64,000 nucleotides of DNA, taken from Lutjanus erythropterus (lineage: Eukaryota > Chordata > Actinopteri > Lutjaniformes > Lutjanidae). The stretch lies in the NCBI GenBank assembly GCA_020091685.1, contig CM034607.1:2781439-2845438 (forward strand), given 5' to 3'. The notes beneath the pieces are model-generated. The model did no database searches, was not told the origin of the DNA, and was given only the letters and a program-made list of their open reading frames with translations. Below are positions 58,592 through 64,000 of the stretch, in pieces. The position numbers were made by a program, and so were the translations under genes. The stretch's first letter is position 1. Every line of letters begins with the position of its first letter.

Positions 58592-60299
58592 CCTCCAGCG
58601 TACCGTTGCCCTCAGATCACACAGTTCAAAAGTTGCCCTGTAAAAGTTAGCAGGGAGAGAGGACGCCACCAACGCCACTGAGTAAAGTCAGTTTACTTCA
58701 GCTCACTGATAAAGACTGACATGCGATCTCTTCAGGTGCTGTGTAATTATACAGATCAGCTGAAGTTGGCAGCCTGAAAGAGGCTCCTGAGCGCCACCCT
58801 ACAGTCTTTCATTTTCATCTTCGTCTTTATGGCCCCACCCCGGGGCCCATCACCCTGCCTGCCTCAGTCTGAGAACACAAGGTCAGAAGACACAACATCT
58901 GCATACAGGCCATATTGTTATTCATCTCCTGCTCAGTGTCAAGCTGGTTTGAACATGGACCTGCATGACACACACAGGATACACACACAGGGTGAAGTTC
59001 AACATCAGCTGTGAATGATGCGACATCGAGCTAACAGACAAGCACTGAATATTTGTATACACCAAAAGAAAAATGAATGAAACAATGACAATACTGAAGA
59101 GAACAACTGTTTTTTCCTTCTGCATTGTACAAAAGAATAGTTGAGACGCACTGCAATAGAACAGAGACTCATAACGTGAAATACATTTTAAAAAGTTTTT
59201 CACATGGACTTGAATATTTGAGTTTTAGAAATTTAAAAACAAAAAATTAGACACAGTGAGCTGTGAACCCAATGTTTCCATTGAAATATAATATTTCAGT
59301 AATATTTGCTTTCTCTTCAATGGATTTACTTTTTTTAAGCACAATATTTTGAGTCTCTAAAACCCAAAGATTTAAATGTATCTAAAGAATAAAAGTAGAT
59401 TCTTTCAACAAAAGATCAGTAGTTGGTAAAACCTTTTCAAAACTTAAGAATTTGACTTGGGCTCAAAACTCAAAAAACTGTTTCTGTCTGTTGCCTTGAA
59501 ACTTTTATCAACTTTTTTGTTTTTACAGTGTATCCCAACTAACTAACATACGTATTTTCTAACAAAGTGGTTTTATTGCTTGAACCTTAACATGTTTTGT
59601 GCCTTTATTTTGAAAGGCTACCTGGACTTTGCATATTCATCATTGCTAAATAGTACATGTGCAAAACTGACTCCAGAGAGGAACCTACAGCATCAAGCAT
59701 AGGACTGCTGTATCTGAAGCACTGGGTGTGAGAACGTGTTGTTTTCTCATAAATGTAGAGAAAGACAGTTATCTCAGAAAGTTTTCAGTTTTCTCATAAT
59801 TTGATGATATGTATCTTGTAATTGTGAGATACAAAGTCATTATTTGGTGATACAGGACTCATAACATCTCATTTACTTTATTGATAAATGCAATGCAGAT
59901 TTGTAGTGTTCCCTTATTCAGCATTTATTTATGATTCATATTTTTATTGCTGTTTCCTAGTTCATAATTTGTATGTTGCTTTTTCAGGATAAATAAAGCA
60001 GAACTGATATATAATGCCATACATCTTATTTTATCATATACACATGCAGACTGTAGTGTAGTAAGCCAATGCTTGGTGCGGTGCAGTGTGCCAGGAGCCT
60101 TAATAAAGTGTTAAATCTAACAGTGAGTTTCTTAAGAGGGGCTATTACTCTGCTCCTGTTCCGTTGATTATTCCAGTCCATCATCTGTTCGTGCCATTTA
60201 AAAGCTTGTCAGTGTGGAAAATGTCCTAAGAGGAAATCTGAGTGGCTCACATGAAATACTGTACCTCTCTCTACAGATAAACACTTTGTACTCTTAGTT
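58592..60299. other. Intergenic DNA, no gene recognised
   Basis: A GC-richer spot at 58780-58880 carries GGCCCCACCCCGGGGCCCATC, a partial palindrome. The plus frame there (58829-59014) has no domain. At 59760-59860 the words CTCATAATTTGATGATATG and ATTGTGAGATACAAAGTCAT resemble a decayed teleost simple repeat. Confidence 0.4.
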
Positions 60300-60680
60300 T
60301 ATAGCATGTGTTCTGACATTAACGCACAGTCCCTTCAGAAAGTCTTGCGGCTCCAGTTTGAATGCAGAGTGTCGAGTCAGGGCTTCTCCTGGTCCGTGGC
60401 AGCGGAGTAATGGACACTGACAGGCCAGCCCGGCTCCTCTACAAGGTGCATGTTTGATGGAGACTCATTAATTACCCCAAGCAGGGCGGCCATCCGCAGC
60501 CTTCAGGTTCACCTGCCCATCACCTGCCCGGGTAAGGTTAGAAATCACTCAGCGCTCCCAGCGTCCGGGAAACGCATGTGTCCTCATCACGGAGAGAAAA
60601 GCAGCCGGTGTCAGAGGCTGTCAGGGCTCTTTTGTCAACACAGTTTAAAAAAAAATGAACAAGGCAGGCAAGGTGAGCCG
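60300..60680. promoter_or_regulatory. Candidate conserved noncoding element with paired CACCTG
   Basis: A complex GC-rich island contains ACTCATTAATTACCCC (60462), then CACCTG at 60510-60515 and again at 60521-60526, 5 bp apart, preceded by CAGGTT. Paired CACCT sites are the known target of ZEB-type repressors, and the E-box reading suits bHLH factors. The 85-codon frame across the island has no recognisable domain. Function inferred. Confidence 0.42.
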
Positions 60681-61089
60681 AGGGGCTATTATGGTAATAC
60701 ACTGTAAGCGTCAAAGAAAAGAAAAAGAAAGAAAGAGAGAAAAAGGACTGACAAGCATTTGTCAACGATCTCATTTAGTCTCAGTGAGATAAGACGAGGA
60801 AAGACAGTGTAAAGTTCAAAAACAGAAATGACAAAAAGTTTGTGAATTCTCATGAAGTCAAAAATATGTACTATACATCACGTATATGCCAGTATCTGGC
60901 CCAACAAAAGAAAAGTATCTTCTAAGTGTTCTTGGGTTGTCTTAATGGTAATATTGTGTTATTTCCTGGAAAATAATTTAAAAATATTTATAACTCATCA
61001 TTTATTCGGGAGCATATGATAAATTTGTGTCAAAAGTTTTTCGCTTTCTTTTTTATGATGCTGCTGGAATGGAGTGTTTCTGAGGCCAA

Positions 61090-61445
61090 GGTCTTACTGT
61101 ACAAAAACACAACTCTACAGCTTACACAAATCACAGCTTTACAACTTATACAAAACACAATTTTGCAACTTCTACAAAAACACAGCTTTACGACTTACAC
61201 AAAAACAGCTTTACAACTTATAAAAAAAACACAATTTTACAGCTTATAACTTATATAAAACACAATTTTGTAACTTCTACAAAAACACAGCTTTACAACT
61301 TAAACAAAAACACAACTTTACAGTTTATACAAAACACAGCTTTACAACTTATAAAAAACACAATTTTGTAACTTCTACAAAAAACTTCTACACCCATACA
61401 AAAACACAGCATTAAAACTTCTAGGCCTATTTGTACAAAAACACA
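61090..61445 (+). repeat. 25-bp minisatellite, ACAAAAACACAGCTTTACAA type
   Basis: About thirteen units of 20-27 bp follow ACAAAAACACAGCTTTACAA then CTTAT, with CACAATTTTGCAACTTCT as a second variant. The variants alternate, giving a higher-order pattern of about 50 bp. The plus frame 61016-61249 runs through it and is repeat-derived. Confidence 0.9.
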
Positions 61446-61529
61446 ACTTCATAAATTTATTCACTGATTTGGGTAAAACTGGGTTGTGTTTTATTGAGTA
61501 AATATTTTATGGTTTCCCTCCTGTTGGCT

Positions 61530-61740
61530 GCTCAGAGTGTCCTGATGGACAGATAGCTTTACTTGTCGCTAAAGTAGCTAACCGCTAGCTGCCATTAGCA
61601 GGCAACAGGCTCAGCAACCTTGCTGTGAACAGGGCCAAACATACACCATTGTCATTTCCTCAGTAAGCGATGGAGCCAGCTGACTTGGCCCCTAGTGTCT
61701 GCTGCCAAACCTGGTAAGGAAACTACCTCATTACTTTATT
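61530..61740 (+). repeat. Two-copy dispersed repeat, copy 2
   Basis: It matches 38215-38424 in the same orientation, including TAACCGCTAGCTGCCATTAG and CCAGCTGACTTGGCC. It is more diverged than the other repeat pairs here. Confidence 0.5.
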
Positions 61741-62649
61741 CCTTATCGTCAAACAGGCCTGGTATCTGAGGCCATGTTCAGTTCAGGTCCAGCCATGTTG
61801 TCTCAGAGCTCTGTCTGGGAAGAGTCGATCAACAGGACTAATCTCTCACCGCTACAGCTGCATGGTGGACGGCATAACACATTCAGCACTCGTGTAAACA
61901 CCAACAAGTCTCTAATTATCGGTCTGAGTTTAGAGGAAACATGCATGTATAAGTAATAAGCTCTCTACTAGCCATTTTATAGGAGCTTTTTCTTCAGTTT
62001 GGTTAAGGTTAGGCTATTCAAACTAGATGGTTAAAAAGTGAAATTGTGGGTAAACAAGAGGATTAAGAGCCCATAGCAACAATAGCAGTTCAGTTACTCA
62101 CTGTCTTGGCTTACTGGAATGTTTAAGAGTCATCATTAGTGTTATTAGTTTCACCTGTCCTTCTTCTACTGCGAAAAGCTGCTAAAACATCATCTAACAA
62201 AGGTCTGTTCTGTAGGTGTGTGTGCGTTCATTTGTGTGTGTGTGGCTTGTCATTGTATTCAAACTCTTCTATGATTTGTTTAATGTGGCTTTATGATGAT
62301 TTTAATGAACTGCTCTTGTGTTTCTTATCTATATTGTGTTCAGTGGTGTTCAGAGGGAATGATGTAACTGTGGCCTAAATTAATTTTACAATCACGGTCA
62401 TTGTCAGGGTCTCTAGATGATACTGTGTTTGTGTGAATGTTGGTGTGTTTGGTGATGCTCACAATACATTTTTTTTAAGAGGGTCCAAAACTAGTTCCAG
62501 TGCTGAATCAAATGTTGAATGAAAGTTTCCGTGCCTGATAAGTACAACAGAAAACTGTAATGAAAGCAAGTCAGCTGAGAATGCCCAGGAACAGAAGATT
62601 AGTTATTTCAAATGTGTAAATATTAAAGTCTGTGCAAGGGGAATTCAGA
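61741..62649. other. No gene recognised
   Basis: The sequence is mixed in composition with a GTGTGTGTG-rich patch near 62217-62243. Frames at 61774 and 62139 are short and unlike known proteins. Confidence 0.45.
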
Positions 62650-63060
62650 GTGTTGGACAATACTAACTGAAAACGTGGAAAGACAGGCAAGTATATAAAT
62701 CTGAATTATGGAGTTAGACCACAAAAATGTTCATGATTTCTGTTCAGGATTTTTTGGGTGGACAGGACACACTGGAGCCATGATCCCCAGGTACTATATA
62801 ACCCTGTGAACCAACTCACAAACAACACCCTTCCCAACAATCTGTTACCAACATACCTTCAGTGACTCTCTCAGTCCAAATCAGTCCAGCAGTTCACTTC
62901 AGCTCACTTCGGTTCCAACAACCTGACACAGAAGAAAAAAAAATACCATCCTGTCACTGTCCTCTGGCTCTGGTGGCTCAACCACGTCTGGGCATGTCCA
63001 ATAAAGCTGCTACACAGAGCGTCCATGTTTCAGGTGGTTTTCAGGTCATAGTGGTGTTTA
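62650..63060 (+). repeat. Three-copy dispersed repeat, copy 3
   Basis: It shares the core ACCTTCAGTGACTCTCTCAG, CCAGCAGTTCACTTCAGCTC, the A-run and CCATCCTGTCACTGTCC with the copies at 23.4 and 53.1 kb, and the right part with the 53-kb copy. A 128-codon plus frame (62862-63248) begins in the repeat and runs past its right edge; no family resemblance, so not called as a gene. Confidence 0.75.
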
Positions 63061-63968
63061 ACACTGAGACAGAGCGGATAGAGCAGAGAAAACTAAGAGT
63101 TTTTCGTGATTTTGAGACCAGCGGACAAAAAAATTCATCCCGCGGCAACATTTCAAAAGTGGCCCAATTTTGCAGAGAAAGCAAGGACCTGGCAACCTTA
63201 CATGTACATGCAAAACTGGCACTAGAGGGGTGCAACATCATAGTTTGAACTTTAAACTTACTGACCAAGTTGTCGTATTTGACAAGCTGTGAGTGAGAAC
63301 ATATTTAAAATGAATAATTTCAACAATAAATGCATGTTTATATGTTTAAAATACATAACACCTTCATAAATGTTATGTGTCCAAAGTGTTTCTTTCTAAC
63401 TATAATTTTGTTGAGACATTCTTTTCTTTGTTGGCCTTTAGGAGGCATTTCTGTTTTCCCGGAGAAGGTCAGGGAAAGGACATTGTGTTCAATACTTTGA
63501 GCGGACAGCGTTTAGTTTACTGAGGTAAAAAGACTTGAGCTCACCCAGAGTGGCATTTTGAACTGTGCCTCGGCAGCCCTGACCTGCTTTTCTACTGTAA
63601 TGGCATTGCATTACAGCCAGTTCCAGCTTACTGAGTCTTAAGATTGAGCCCTTTGCAGTTCAAACAGGTGTGACATTCAGACAAGCTGTTCTCCTTTGTC
63701 CTTGGCCACAAATCGAGATCTCCCAAAATGTAATGTTCTGTAGCTGACTGATGCTTGAGTAGGCAAGGGGAATGCTGGGTAGAATATATCAGCTGACATT
63801 CACTCTCTCTCAAGGTGAATAAATGATTTCTTTCATGTTTCTACAAACATTCCACCCACAAGACAAATCCAAGAAAAAATTAATGTTGAACCAGTTACTC
63901 AATAGTAAATTATGTTCTTTTGGTGACAGATTATTTAATATATTATATTTTTTTGGCTGAAATTTGTC
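63061..63968. other. No gene recognised
   Basis: Complex in part (63430-63640) but without strong motifs. Opposite-strand frames at 63041-63268 and 63628-63813 are short and unsupported. Confidence 0.4.
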
Positions 63969-63974
63969 CATGTG

Positions 63975-64000
63975 TCATGGTCTTTCCTGTTTTATTTTGT
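63975..64000 (+). repeat. Start of dispersed pyrimidine-rich repeat, copy 3 (cut by window edge)
   Basis: The last bases read GTCATGGTC followed by TTTCCTGTTTTATTTTGT, matching the left end of the repeat at 51055 (ACTTCCTGTTTTATTTTGTA). The rest lies outside the window. Confidence 0.5.

Noticed and set aside
58829..59014. 61-codon frame starting in a GC-rich spot (MAPPRGPSP...)
   Set aside because: The proline-rich start follows from a CCCCGGGG partial palindrome. No domain or splice evidence.
62862..63248. 128-codon plus frame
   Set aside because: The first part is a dispersed repeat seen twice more in the window, where the frame is not kept. The remainder shows no family.

Overview
The window looks like intergenic or deep-intronic DNA from a bony fish, probably a percomorph teleost. 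It is AT-rich, every long open frame is stop-broken or made of repeats, and it is packed with teleost-style repeats: short elements with TTAA ends, hAT-type ends, retrotransposon LTRs and arrays with 20-28 bp units. I found no gene I can name, no tRNA or rRNA, no CRISPR array and no bacterial feature. The family names given here come from termini, target-site duplications and memory of teleost repeats, not from a database search.

Layout. 1-12 kb: AT-rich DNA with eroded repeats, then a 21-bp minisatellite at 9.75-10.74 kb. 12.2-13.1 kb: a 27-bp minisatellite. 13.1-14.9 kb: the clearest block of compositionally complex, non-repetitive DNA, a candidate conserved noncoding (regulatory) cluster. 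19.1-19.95 kb: a retrotransposon LTR with polypurine tract on the minus strand. 20.2-21.6 kb: a TTAA-bounded element. 22.2-22.7 kb: another 21-bp array. 28.0-28.3 kb: a solo LTR. 32.4-34.8 kb: the best resolved element, 2.42 kb with perfect 8-bp target duplications (hAT type). 36-47 kb: several TTAA-bounded miniature elements, one carrying a second insertion. 48.8-49.3 kb: a multi-tier foldback. 50.2-51.5 kb: a retroelement tail with a hammerhead-like motif, and a repeat nested in another. 55.3-57.9 kb: a large inverted-repeat complex around a 1-kb DNA transposon. 61.1-61.4 kb: a 25-bp array.

Several repeat families occur more than once here, which can be seen by direct comparison: three copies near 23.5, 53.2 and 62.8 kb; inverted pairs at 38.4/46.1-46.9 kb and 43.4-43.8/58.1-58.6 kb; a pyrimidine-rich repeat at 6.3, 51.1 and 64.0 kb; and a pair at 38.2 and 61.5 kb.

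Between the repeats lie about eleven islands of richer, non-repetitive sequence (near 13.1-14.9, 16.4, 18.1-18.7, 23.0, 30.5-31.4, 35.0-35.5, 39.1-39.7, 42.1-42.4, 47.5-48.3, 53.8-54.1 and 60.3-60.7 kb). Their homeodomain, SOX, TCF/LEF and E-box-like motifs would suit long-range enhancers of a developmental gene outside the window. That is inference and needs cross-species alignment. One island (53.8 kb) also holds a 40-codon open frame with a Kozak-like ATG and a perfect-looking splice donor, the only candidate coding exon I see.
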